Assembly (NCBI GenBank): GCA_050736615.1
Contig: JBOHWL010000136.1
Coordinates: 17,443-81,442, forward strand
DNA: 64,000 nucleotides
Direction: 5' to 3'
Source of the DNA: JBOHWJ01 sp050736615
GTDB lineage: Bacteria > Desulfobacterota > Binatia > Binatales > Binataceae
Part shown: positions 7,940 to 16,116 of the stretch, one piece after another
How positions within the stretch are numbered: position 1 is the stretch's first letter
How the letters are laid out: each line of letters begins with the position of its first letter
Notes under the pieces: model-generated
Told to the model about the DNA's origin: nothing
The model's database searches: none
What the model saw: only the letters and a program-made list of their open reading frames with translations
Translations under genes and position numbers: made by a program

Positions 7940-9160
7940 CTATTCAGCCTTCCACTGCACCGACTTCAAATCGATGCCTTCCTTGGCCATCTCATAAAGC
8001 GGCGACATCTCGCGCAAGCGCTTTACTTCTTTGCTGACCCGGTCGGTCACGTAATCCACTTCCTCTTCGGTATTGAAGCGTCCGATACCGAAGCGAATCG
8101 AACTGTGCGCCAACTCCTCGTCCGTGCCGAGCGCGCGAATCACGTACGACGGCTCCAAGGTCGCGGAAGTACAGGCCGAACCCGAGCTTACCGCGATATC
8201 GCTCACTCCCATCAGGAGCGATTCGCCCTCGACGTAAGCAAAGCTCAAGTTGAGATTTCCGGGCAGACGCTCGGTGGGATGACCATTCAGATAGACCTCA
8301 TCGAGCCGCTCGAAAATGCCCGCCTGCAACTTATTGCGCAATTCCACCAGGCGTCGCGCCTCCTCGGGCATTTCCGCGGCCGCAATCTCGCACGCCTGGC
8401 CAAAACCAACGATCCCGGTAACGTTGAGGGTGCCCGAACGCATACCGCGTTCGTGTCCGCCGCCATCGATAATTGGCGTAATACGCACGCGCGGACCCTT
8501 GGAGCGCACATAAAGGGCGCCGACTCCCTTGGGTCCATAAATCTTGTGCGCGCTCATCGACATCAGGTCGATTCCGGCCTTTTCCACATCGACCGGGATC
8601 TTGCCGACCCCCTGGGTGGCGTCACAATGAAAGACGACGCCTTTTTCCTTCGCCACGCGGCCGATTGCGGCGACCGGATGAATCGTGCCGATCTCGTTGT
8701 TCGCGTACATGATCGTGATCAGCACGGTCTTGTCGGTAATCGCGGCGCGCACGTCATCGGGGTTGACCATGCCGTATTTATCAACTGGCAAATAAGTGAC
8801 GGTGGCCTTGCCCTGGCGTTCGAGCGCGCGACAACTATCGAGCACCGCTTTGTGCTCGGTCACGCAGGTGATGATGTGATTGCCCTTGTCTTTGTAGAAC
8901 TCGATCACGCCTTTGATCGCGAGATTGTCGGATTCAGTGGCGCCGCTGGTGAAAATGATTTCCTTAGACTTGGCATTGATAATCCGCGCGATTTGATTGC
9001 GGGCCTTATCAACCGCTTCTTCAGCTTCCCATCCGAAACCGTGATTGCGGCTGGCGGCGTTGCCGAATTTCTGCGTGAAATATGGCACCATCGCCTCCAG
9101 CACCTGCGGATCGACCGGGGTCGTGGCGTGATTGTCCATGTAGATCGGAAGTTTAACCAT
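7940..9160 (-). CDS. iscS: IscS, cysteine desulfurase
   Basis: A protein of 406 residues, PLP-dependent fold type I. It has the N-terminal IYMDNHATTPVDPQV, catalytic H103 in TEHKAVLD, PLP lysine K206 in SMSAHKIYGPKG, and the mobile sulfur-carrying loop with C330 in SSGSACTSATLEPSY. That loop defines group I (IscS/NifS-like) enzymes. It converts cysteine to alanine and passes persulfide to IscU and other acceptors. It is the first gene of the isc operon and sits directly downstream of the two promoters at 9265-9324. No iscR regulator gene precedes it. Confidence 0.95.
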   Translation of the reverse strand: MVKLPIYMDNHATTPVDPQVLEAMVPYFTQKFGNAASRNHGFGWEAEEAVDKARNQIARIINAKSKEIIFTSGATESDNLAIKGVIEFYKDKGNHIITCVTEHKAVLDSCRALERQGKATVTYLPVDKYGMVNPDDVRAAITDKTVLITIMYANNEIGTIHPVAAIGRVAKEKGVVFHCDATQGVGKIPVDVEKAGIDLMSMSAHKIYGPKGVGALYVRSKGPRVRITPIIDGGGHERGMRSGTLNVTGIVGFGQACEIAAAEMPEEARRLVELRNKLQAGIFERLDEVYLNGHPTERLPGNLNLSFAYVEGESLLMGVSDIAVSSGSACTSATLEPSYVIRALGTDEELAHSSIRFGIGRFNTEEEVDYVTDRVSKEVKRLREMSPLYEMAKEGIDLKSVQWKAE

Positions 9161-9264
9161 TGCGCCCTCTTGGCGGCCCGAGCACCGAAAAACCAGCGCA
9201 CTGTATGAACGTGGGCACTTTCAAAGATTCGGTGCTGGCCGCCTCACTAATTCGCCGCTCAAGG

Positions 9265-9293
9265 ATAATCTGAAAAATTAGTGGACCTGTCAA
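9265..9293 (-). promoter_or_regulatory. Proximal isc promoter with operator-like box in the spacer
   Basis: On the minus strand, TTGACA (9293-9288), a 17-base spacer and GATTAT (9270-9265) give a good sigma-70-type promoter about 105 bases before iscS. The spacer begins with GGTCCACTAAT (9287-9277). The same box recurs upstream, so a protein bound there would block the polymerase. A partial copy (8 of 11 bases) lies just downstream at 9241-9251. Confidence 0.65.
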
Positions 9294-9295
9294 GT

Positions 9296-9324
9296 ATAGT
9301 ATGGCCGATCGGCCGATCTGTCAA
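9296..9324 (-). promoter_or_regulatory. Distal isc promoter with palindromic spacer
   Basis: On the minus strand, TTGACA (9324-9319), exactly 17 bases and TACTAT (9301-9296) make a near-consensus promoter. It ends immediately upstream of the -35 of the proximal one. Its spacer contains the perfect 12-base palindrome GGCCGATCGGCC (9303-9314), a possible second operator or simply a structural feature. Confidence 0.6.
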
Positions 9325-9370
9325 ACGCGACAAACCATATTCTCTGGAAGAACTTGCGGAATTTTATGAA

Positions 9371-9395
9371 TAATGGACCTAATTGGTCCACTAAT
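9371..9395. promoter_or_regulatory. Upstream operator-like inverted repeat (TGGACC boxes)
   Basis: TGGACC and GGTCCA face each other across five bases (9374-9390). The right half extends to GGTCCACTAAT (9385-9395), identical to the box inside the proximal promoter but in the opposite orientation. The spaced identical boxes suggest one regulator binding at several sites around the isc promoters. An Rrf2-family protein such as IscR would be the usual candidate, but none is encoded here. Confidence 0.5.
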
Positions 9396-9501
9396 CAAAT
9401 CATAAAGGCTTGTCAATGAAAATTGTGACCTTACCGATTGGTCAGAACGAAAATAAAACGGGTGCAAGGCTAATTCGAGAAACGCATGCCGGACAGGCCG
9501 G

Positions 9502-9990
9502 CTACTGCTTGCGCGGCTTCAATTCGATCCGGCGTTCGTGGGTCCAATCTTCAAAGCCGAGCTTGTACCACGCCGACGAGCCGAGCCAGTTGCGATGGAG
9601 TACCGTGAGCGTGACGACCTCGACGCCCTGGTCGCGAAACCAGTCATAGGCTATCTCCAGCATCGGCCTCATCAGCCCCTTGCCACGCCAGCCCTCGTCC
9701 AAATAGGCGTGATTGATATAGCCCTTGACACGTGGCAAATAGCCTTGCCGATCGCGCCGCAGATGGACCCATAGATAACCGGCCAGCCGGCCATCGCCAT
9801 GGTCCGCGACCCACAGCGCGTGATGGTCGCGATGGAGCACCACTTTGAGCCAATTTGGCGCCTCGCGAATTTCGTTCCAGTCAAAGCGGGCGCGCGCGTC
9901 CAGCCCCTCATGATAGGCCGCAATGGCGGCGACCAGACGCGCCAACTCCGTCACGTCCTCGTCGCGCGCACGTCTCAATTCGATACTCAT
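9502..9990 (-). CDS. GNAT-family N-acetyltransferase
   Basis: A protein of 162 residues with an N-terminal IELRRARDEDVTELARLVA, as in GNAT enzymes. The acetyl-CoA-binding segment is LDEGWRGKGLMRPMLEIAYDW, where the R-G-K-G loop matches the usual R/QxxGxG/A. A closing NWLGSSAWYKLGFEDW follows. ATG at 9990 has GGAGG five bases ahead; a GTG one codon upstream is too close to it. The acceptor substrate is unknown. It is separated from the isc region by the operator-bearing gap and transcribed in the same direction, presumably from its own promoter. Confidence 0.87.
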   Translation of the reverse strand: MSIELRRARDEDVTELARLVAAIAAYHEGLDARARFDWNEIREAPNWLKVVLHRDHHALWVADHGDGRLAGYLWVHLRRDRQGYLPRVKGYINHAYLDEGWRGKGLMRPMLEIAYDWFRDQGVEVVTLTVLHRNWLGSSAWYKLGFEDWTHERRIELKPRKQ

Positions 9991-10261
9991 CACGTCCTCC
10001 CGGATAATCTTGAGGGTCTAACCAGCTTGCAGCCCACGCGCAAGCGCGCGCAGGCATTTTTTGCTAATGCGGCCATGAGCGGAATCGTGCTAGAAGAGAC
10101 CTCAAACTTATGCTCGGCGCGGTCATCGAGGCGGGATGGACCAGACCGCGGGTAACGATCAGCATAGGGCGCGAGTCAGCATTGCGCTCTGCCGATGACG
10201 ATTTCCTTCCGGGCAATTGGCTCCTTCGGTACAGGGGACATTTTTGGGGACGGCATGAACG

Positions 10262-12700
10262 ATGGCTGGTGCTAACGGCAACAATTCGGGTAAGGCGGGC
10301 GCCTTCATCCTGCGCTTTCGGGCTCCGATCGGCGCAATCTTGGTGATCATCACATTGTTCATGGCCTACTGGGCGGTACATGTGCCGATAGCCACTCATT
10401 TCGAAGATTTCTTCCCCGCCAACCATCCCAACACGCTGCTGTATCGCAAATACCGCCGCCAATACGGCGGAGCGCAAACCCTGGTCCTGATGTTGCGCCT
10501 GAAGCATGGCGACATTTTTAACTTCAAGACCCTGCAGACGATCCTGGACTTGAACACAGAGGTGAACGCCCTACCGGGGGTGAATCACAACGAAGTCTTT
10601 TCGCTGGCTTCCTACCGCGTCGTCTATGCGCGCGCCCTGCCGGGCGAGCTGGTGGCATCGCCGTTCATGTATCCGAAGGTGCCGCAAACCAGTCAGCAGC
10701 TCGCGGATTTGAAGCAAACCGTGCGGGCCCATCGCGCGCAACTGGCCGGTTACGTCACGCCCGATGATAAGGGGGCGTTGGTGATCGCCAGCTTCAATGA
10801 GGAAGGTCTCGACTACGGCGCGTTGTTTAACGACGTGCAAAACATCATCAAAAAGCACCAGGACGCCAATACCCGCATCTACGCCAGCGGCGCGGCGATG
10901 TTTTCCGCCTGGGGTTATCATTACCTGCCGCGCATCGCGTTGATTTTCGCCGTGTCGGTCGTACTAATGCTGCTCATCCTGTTCTTTACGCTGGGCCGGC
11001 GTACCGGATGGTGGGCGCCAATTCTGACCGGCATCTGCTCGGCGATCTGGGGCCTCGGCTTCATGAGCCTGATGCGCTTCAATTTCGATCCGGTGATGCT
11101 GGTTATCCCGTTCATCCTGACCGCGCGTGACTTGAGCCACGGCATCCAATGGCATGGCCGTTATTATGAGGAACTCGATCACATCGAGAACAAGATGGCG
11201 GCTTGTGCGAGCACGGCGGACCGCATGCTCGCGCCGGGAGTGTTGGCGGTGGTCGCCAATGTCGCCGGCATCGTGTTCCTGGCATGTGGTGATATTCCGG
11301 CACTCAGGCAAATCGGCTTTGGCGGCGCGGTATGGCTGGGCGCGAGTGTCGCGATGGTCTTCCTGTTCCAGCCGATTCTGATGAGCTATCTGGCGCGTCC
11401 GGAAGTGCGTGAGCATAGCTGGCTGGTGCGCAAGCGCGATAGCGATCACAAATCGAGCTATCGTTCGGCGGGCGAATGGGTGGCGGCGCTGCCGGTCAGG
11501 CCGGGAGCGTTGCGCATCGGAGTAATTGCCGGCGGCGTCGGCTTGTTAATCGCGGGCGTCGTGGCGAGCCAATACTCGTTGATCGGTTATCAGACTCAGG
11601 GTACGCCGATTTACCGGCCTGCCGCCAAGATTAACCGGGATACCGCGGAAATCAGCAAATTCATCCCGACCAATTACGCCTGGGTGGTGCTCGACACGCC
11701 CAATTACATGCATACGCAATCCAGTGTTGCGGTGGGAACGTTGCGCATGGCCGATGATCTCGGCAGTTACCTGATGAGCCGCGGCGACGCGGTCGCCGTA
11801 ATCAGTTTCGCCAATGTCGGGACCAAGCCGATGAATCAGTTGCTCCACAACGGCTTTCCCAAATACATGGCGATGCCAAACAGCGATGTGCTGAGCGGCG
11901 ACCTGTGGGGCTTTTTCTTCAGCGGCACCGCGCCCGACGAGGTCTATCAATTTTTCGCCAATTCCCCCAACATGACCAACACCTGTATCCGCGTGCTGCT
12001 GCCCGATCATACCTACACGCGGCTGCGGCGATTGCGCACGGACATCGCCTATTTCGTCAAGCATCGTGTGAAACCCGCGCCGGATCTCACCAAAGTCAAA
12101 GTGCTCTACCTCGGCGGCGATGCCGGCCTGTATTTAGCGGCCGACGATGTCATTTCGCACCTTAACGTGCTCAATATCGCCCTTGCGCTGGCGGCGATTT
12201 TCCTGTGCTGCGCAATCGTGTTCCGCTCGATCACGGCCGGTATTCTGTTTGCCGTGGCCGCCGTGATGGCGAACTTCGCCGCCTTCATTTACATGAGCGC
12301 CTATGGCATCGGCCTCACCATCGACACCATCCCGGTGATCTCCGTCGGCATTGGCCTGGGGGTTGATTTCGGCATCTACACGGTGGCGCGCATCCGCGAG
12401 GAGGTGGCGTCGGGCAAACCACTCGAGAGCGCGATTGCAACCGCGCTGCGTACCACCGGTGGCTGGGTCTTCGCGACCTTTCTCGTGATTGTCGCGGGCA
12501 TGATCCCGTGGGTGTTTTCCCCCCTGTTGTTCCATAACGAAATGAGCGTGCTGCTGATCCTGTTGATGGTCGCCAACGTGCTCATCGGGATGCTGGTATT
12601 GCCAGCCTTTATCGCATGGCGCCGGCCGCGCTTCGTGACCTCGATGGCGCCGCCGGCGGCGGAAAAAGCCGAGCCGGTGGCAGGCGCGCACGCGGGGTGA
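10262..12700 (+). CDS. MMPL/RND-superfamily exporter
   Basis: A protein of 812 residues with the duplicated RND plan. TM1 lies near residues 20-38, followed by a large periplasmic loop. A bundle of helices runs from about 218 to 375 (RIALIFAVSVVLMLLILFF, then ILTGICSAIWGLGF). A further TM and second loop follow, and a second bundle from about 635 to 790 (NVLNIALALAAIFLCCAIVF, VISVGIGLGVDFGIYTVARI). The GLGVDFGIY segment is the sort of intramembrane proton-relay region seen in MMPL proteins. Relatives move lipids, hopanoids or hydrophobic compounds across the inner membrane. No membrane-fusion or outer-membrane partner is adjacent, so the cargo is unknown. Confidence 0.88.
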   Translation: MAGANGNNSGKAGAFILRFRAPIGAILVIITLFMAYWAVHVPIATHFEDFFPANHPNTLLYRKYRRQYGGAQTLVLMLRLKHGDIFNFKTLQTILDLNTEVNALPGVNHNEVFSLASYRVVYARALPGELVASPFMYPKVPQTSQQLADLKQTVRAHRAQLAGYVTPDDKGALVIASFNEEGLDYGALFNDVQNIIKKHQDANTRIYASGAAMFSAWGYHYLPRIALIFAVSVVLMLLILFFTLGRRTGWWAPILTGICSAIWGLGFMSLMRFNFDPVMLVIPFILTARDLSHGIQWHGRYYEELDHIENKMAACASTADRMLAPGVLAVVANVAGIVFLACGDIPALRQIGFGGAVWLGASVAMVFLFQPILMSYLARPEVREHSWLVRKRDSDHKSSYRSAGEWVAALPVRPGALRIGVIAGGVGLLIAGVVASQYSLIGYQTQGTPIYRPAAKINRDTAEISKFIPTNYAWVVLDTPNYMHTQSSVAVGTLRMADDLGSYLMSRGDAVAVISFANVGTKPMNQLLHNGFPKYMAMPNSDVLSGDLWGFFFSGTAPDEVYQFFANSPNMTNTCIRVLLPDHTYTRLRRLRTDIAYFVKHRVKPAPDLTKVKVLYLGGDAGLYLAADDVISHLNVLNIALALAAIFLCCAIVFRSITAGILFAVAAVMANFAAFIYMSAYGIGLTIDTIPVISVGIGLGVDFGIYTVARIREEVASGKPLESAIATALRTTGGWVFATFLVIVAGMIPWVFSPLLFHNEMSVLLILLMVANVLIGMLVLPAFIAWRRPRFVTSMAPPAAEKAEPVAGAHAG

Positions 12701-12753
12701 AGCATCGCGCGCGCTGAGAGACGCGCAAGTTCGCAGGCGGGGTTGTTATACGA

Positions 12754-13080
12754 TCAAAACGGACCGCGATGGGCGGCCTCGAAATGGATCTCCAGCAATT
12801 TGCGTTCGGCGCGGATAGATTTCAGCGCCGCCTCGCGCACTTGCTCGAAATCCCGTTGCAGCCACGGTCCTAGTCGCGCAAGGAGCGCATCGGGATCGTC
12901 GCCGACGTGGCCAAGCAATGACGCCGCGATACGGCAATGCAGAACCACGCGCTCGATGCCGTCAGCGCGCTCCAATGCGAGCGTCAGCAACACGCTCTGG
13001 TCGTCGGTCACGGCCGGGGCCGCGAGGGACAGCCGGTAAGTCCCGCGCCCGGTATTAAGCGCAACGGCCAATTGATACAA
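12754..13080 (-). CDS. Conserved-looking hypothetical protein downstream of secF
   Basis: About 108 residues from a TTG at 13080. The frame is open back to 13101, with no ATG and no clear ribosome site, so the start is uncertain. Sequence features are LAVALNTGRGTYRLSLAA, then VLLTLALERADGIERVVLHCRI and an amphipathic, charged C-terminal helix (FEQVREAALKSIRAERKLLE). There is no signal peptide or membrane segment. It begins 40 bases after the secF stop on the same strand and is probably co-transcribed. I do not recognise the family. Confidence 0.55.
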   Translation of the reverse strand: MYQLAVALNTGRGTYRLSLAAPAVTDDQSVLLTLALERADGIERVVLHCRIAASLLGHVGDDPDALLARLGPWLQRDFEQVREAALKSIRAERKLLEIHFEAAHRGPF

Positions 13081-13120
13081 GTCCGAACGCCGGCGAGCGG
13101 TCTAACCTTCTCAATACCGG

Positions 13121-14053
13121 CTAGGCGGCTTTGGAAAGCCGTTTGCTGACGTGTCCCCTTTCCCAATAAAGGACTACCGGTCCGGCGATATAGATCGATG
13201 AATAGGTGCCGGTGATCACGCCGATGAGCAGCGTGAACGAGGCCGGGCGCAGGATCGGTCCGCCCAGGGCCAGCAGGGCGATCAACACCGTCATAGCGGT
13301 GCCGGATGTGAGCAGGGTGCGCGACAACGTTTCGTTGATCGCCCGATTCATCAGCGAATCGATCGGCTCGCGCCGCCGCTTGGCCGCATCTTCGCGAATT
13401 CTGTCTGACACGATGATCGTGTCATGAACCGAATAACCGATCACCGTGAGCAATGCCGCCAGAGTGGTGAGGTCAAATTCCAGCCGCGAGAGCATCAGCG
13501 CCAGCAACACCACCAGCACGTCGTGGACGAGGGCAATCACCGCGCCGGCGCCGAAGCTCCAACTGACATGACGGAACTGCCAGGCGATGTATATACCCAT
13601 GAAGATGCAGGCGAACACCACCGCTTCGGTGCCGTCCACGCGCAAATCGCGGCCGACTTTGGCGCCAACCGTCTCGACCCGCACCACGGCGGCTTTATTG
13701 GTATTGCCGTAACTTGCGGTCAGCGCCGATTCGAGCCGCTTCGCCAAACTGCCGATATTGTTGACCTTTTCGAAACGCACCAGGAATTGGTGCTTGGACG
13801 AGCCAAAATCCTGCACGGTGACTTCGCCCAGATTAAGCGTCGCCATCGCGCTGCGAATACGGTCGCCGTTGGTGGGATGGTCGAAGCGCAACTGGACCAC
13901 GCTGCCGCCGGCGAAATCGACGCCGAAATTCAGCCCGACGAAAATCAGTAGGATGATCGAGGCGAGATTGATCGCGGTCGAGAGTGCCACGAAAAAGTGG
14001 CGCTTGCCGACAAAATCAATATTTACGTCGGGCCGAATCAGTTGTAGCGACAT
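13121..14053 (-). CDS. secF: SecF, protein-export membrane subunit
   Basis: A protein of 310 residues, typical for SecF. TM1 is near residues 22-42, followed directly by the family motif GLNFGVDFAGGSVVQLRF. A periplasmic P1 domain follows, then five helices from about 137 on, including VIALVHDVLVVLLAL and the signature TVIGYSVHDTIIVSDRIRED. SecDF uses the proton gradient to pull preproteins from SecYEG. Its usual partner secD is not next to it: the 269 bases upstream hold no secD and no convincing gene, and the next upstream genes encode small zinc-ribbon proteins. SecD must be elsewhere or beyond view. Confidence 0.94.
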   Translation of the reverse strand: MSLQLIRPDVNIDFVGKRHFFVALSTAINLASIILLIFVGLNFGVDFAGGSVVQLRFDHPTNGDRIRSAMATLNLGEVTVQDFGSSKHQFLVRFEKVNNIGSLAKRLESALTASYGNTNKAAVVRVETVGAKVGRDLRVDGTEAVVFACIFMGIYIAWQFRHVSWSFGAGAVIALVHDVLVVLLALMLSRLEFDLTTLAALLTVIGYSVHDTIIVSDRIREDAAKRRREPIDSLMNRAINETLSRTLLTSGTAMTVLIALLALGGPILRPASFTLLIGVITGTYSSIYIAGPVVLYWERGHVSKRLSKAA

Positions 14054-14322
14054 CGTGCCTGTTCCAACTCCTGGCGAGCGAGCGGCTCGGGCCAGCGGCT
14101 CGCATGTCCGTCCCGCCCCACACGGTAAAGCTTGGCCGGCCCTAGGGTCTCCCCAGCCTGCCGTGAAGCGTACATGCGTTGTGCATGAAATTAGCCGTTC
14201 GGAACCGCAAAGAAAAGTGCTCAGTGGAGCTTGAGGCGATCATCCGCGAAGTCGAGGTGTGACGCTCGGTCTTGATATTGTCCGGGACCGTGGTGCGGAC
14301 GAACACCGGCGCCAGATTGATG

Positions 14323-14661
14323 CTAAGCGGCTGCCGTATGCGCTTTGGCGCATTTCGCGCACATATTGTTCTGATTGTTGGGGTCTTCCTGCAGGCCTTC
14401 GTCAAGCGAATGGCATACCTTCATGCATTTTGCACAGATGAAGTAGATGCCTTCGATGGTCTTGTTGATGCGCTCGCGATTGAGAATCCGCCCTTTGAGC
14501 TTTTCTATGCGGATACCCAGAAGGTCCTGGTATTGGCGCTTGATCTTGCGTCGGCCCGCTTCGTCCTTGGGCAGATCCGCATCTTCTTCGTTGTCTTCCG
14601 CAGTCTCGGTGAAGCTGTACACGTCGCGCTTGGTGGATTTAGTCTTGCGGACTCGCGCCAT
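14323..14661 (-). CDS. Small zinc-ribbon protein with charged N-terminus
   Basis: A protein of 112 residues starting at ATG 14661, with GGAGG about 12 bases ahead. Residues 1-60 are highly charged (MARVRKTKSTKRDVYSFTET, then acidic). The C-terminal part has two CxxC pairs, FICAKCMKVC and NMCAKCAKAH, about 25 residues apart. This is a treble-clef or zinc-ribbon layout. A nucleic-acid or ribosome contact is plausible but not shown. It follows the 56-residue zinc-ribbon gene by 18 bases, and the two form a small cassette. Confidence 0.7.
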   Translation of the reverse strand: MARVRKTKSTKRDVYSFTETAEDNEEDADLPKDEAGRRKIKRQYQDLLGIRIEKLKGRILNRERINKTIEGIYFICAKCMKVCHSLDEGLQEDPNNQNNMCAKCAKAHTAAA

Positions 14662-14679
14662 GGCTGTGCTAAGCCTCCA

Positions 14680-14850
14680 TCAGCGAATACGCCCGACAAA
14701 GCCGCAATTTTTTTCGCAAACCAAATAAAAGCCCTTGCGGCCAAAGCCGGCGAACATGGTCACCTTGCTTTCCGAACCGCACGTCGGGCACAGATGCTTG
14801 TGCTCATTCTGGCGACCCTTTTCGGCCGTCTTTGCCTTTCTTTCAGCCAT
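14680..14850 (-). CDS. Tiny zinc-ribbon protein, 56 residues
   Basis: This short frame starts MAERKAKTAEKGRQNEHKHL and then has CPTCG, a basic aromatic stretch (MFAGFGRKGFYLVCEKNCGF) and ends FVGRIR. The four cysteines (C21, C24, C45, C49) fit one zinc ribbon with a CxxC and a CxxxC knuckle, as in small ribosome- or RNA-associated proteins. An AGAGGG sequence precedes the ATG. It overlaps no other plausible gene and is tightly followed by the 112-residue zinc-ribbon gene. The family is not recognised. Confidence 0.7.
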   Translation of the reverse strand: MAERKAKTAEKGRQNEHKHLCPTCGSESKVTMFAGFGRKGFYLVCEKNCGFVGRIR

Positions 14851-15137
14851 TTCTGTTACGCGCCCTCTTCACTGTGCTGCTTCAATAACCATAATCATGA
14901 TTCGCGTGGTATTCCGTCGGATGATGCCCCGCGTCATGCATAGCGGCTACACTTTAGCACGACCGGTGATATGAAAACCAAAAATCACCCGGCCAATTAC
15001 CGTCCTGACGCCAATTGTCGTCGCGCAATAGTCCGGGTGCGAATTAGCGTAAACGCCGCCACTCCCCAGAGTCAATACTGGCGCTGATCGTGCCGGTAGT
15101 TGCGTCTGCACGAGGCGACGTCTATCCCTAATGCTGC

Positions 15138-16034
15138 TTGAAGCAGTGGTTAAAAGAAAACGACCCGGTTTTGTTCATCGATCGCAAGGGCCGACGCTAT
15201 CTGAAGGTCTTGCGCCGGGGCCAGAAGATTGAAATCCGGGGAAATATCACGGCCGAAGCCTTATGGGACCTCGAAGAAGGTTCGCGCGTCAAACTGAGTT
15301 CGGGTGAAAGCTACCTGGTGATACGGCCGACCTACGCCGATCTGATTCCGCATTTGCCGCGCGCGGCACAAGTGATCTATCCCAAAGATACGGGCCCGCT
15401 GCTGATATGGGGCGATGTCTATCCCGGCGCGACCGTGATCGAAGGCGGGGCTGGCGCGGGCGCGCTGACGATCGCGCTGCTGCGCGCCGTTGGCCCCGCG
15501 GGGCGCGTGATTTCATATGAGTTGCGCGAGGATTTCGCCGCCGCCGCGCGCCGCAACGTCGCTACTTTTTTCGGTGACGCACCCAATTGGACGATTAAGT
15601 TGCGCAACCTCTTCGACGGTTTCGATGAGACCGAAGTGGACCGCATGTTTATCGACCTGGCCGAACCGGGACGCGCGCTCGAAGCCGCCGCGCGGGCGTT
15701 GCGGCCGGGCGGCGTGTTCGTCGCCTACGTGCCAACCGCGATACAATTGAAAGACACCGTTGACGCGTTGGCGTTGCGGCCGGAATTTGGCGAAATCGAC
15801 AGCTTCGAAACCTTGATGCGCCATTGGCAGGTCAAAGGCCTCAGCGTGCGTCCGGTCCATCGCATGGTTGCTCATTCCGCGTTCATAATTGTCGCACGCC
15901 GCCTCGCCTCATCGTCCTCACCGGTTATGATCGGGGCGCCCGAAAGCACCCACGGTGAGGTCAGGCTCGACCATCGGACATCAGGCGAAGGCCATCTGGA
16001 CGAGGGCGACGATGACGCGGACGAGGAGCATTAG
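15138..16034 (+). CDS. trmI: tRNA (adenine-58-N1)-methyltransferase, TrmI type
   Basis: A protein of 298 residues. The N-terminal beta domain carries GQKIEIRGNITAEALWDLEEGS-like features, with the family region PTYADLIPHLPRAAQVIYPKD. The SAM site is VIEGGAGAGALTIALLRAVG (motif I), and VDRMFIDLAEPGRALE supplies the catalytic-region Asp. The enzyme makes m1A at position 58 in the T-loop of tRNA. The start is a TTG at 15138, because the frame is closed by a stop at 15129 and no ATG follows before the conserved domain. The last 45 residues are acidic and not part of the fold. Confidence 0.88.
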   Translation: MKQWLKENDPVLFIDRKGRRYLKVLRRGQKIEIRGNITAEALWDLEEGSRVKLSSGESYLVIRPTYADLIPHLPRAAQVIYPKDTGPLLIWGDVYPGATVIEGGAGAGALTIALLRAVGPAGRVISYELREDFAAAARRNVATFFGDAPNWTIKLRNLFDGFDETEVDRMFIDLAEPGRALEAAARALRPGGVFVAYVPTAIQLKDTVDALALRPEFGEIDSFETLMRHWQVKGLSVRPVHRMVAHSAFIIVARRLASSSSPVMIGAPESTHGEVRLDHRTSGEGHLDEGDDDADEEH

Positions 16035-16116
16035 ATGCGCGCGACGCGGCTCGCGTCATGCCAAACGCGCCCGGTTACGAAACAGTCGAATGGCAAAATA
16101 AGCGGCGGAGGTGGTG

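Noticed and set aside
9410..9649. Plus-strand frame of 79 codons upstream of the MMPL gene
   Set aside because: Most of it is antisense to the GNAT gene, and it lacks a ribosome site and any motif.
14142..14405. Minus-strand frame between secF and the zinc-ribbon genes
   Set aside because: It overlaps the 112-residue zinc-ribbon gene, has mixed low-information composition, and shows no SecD-like residues.
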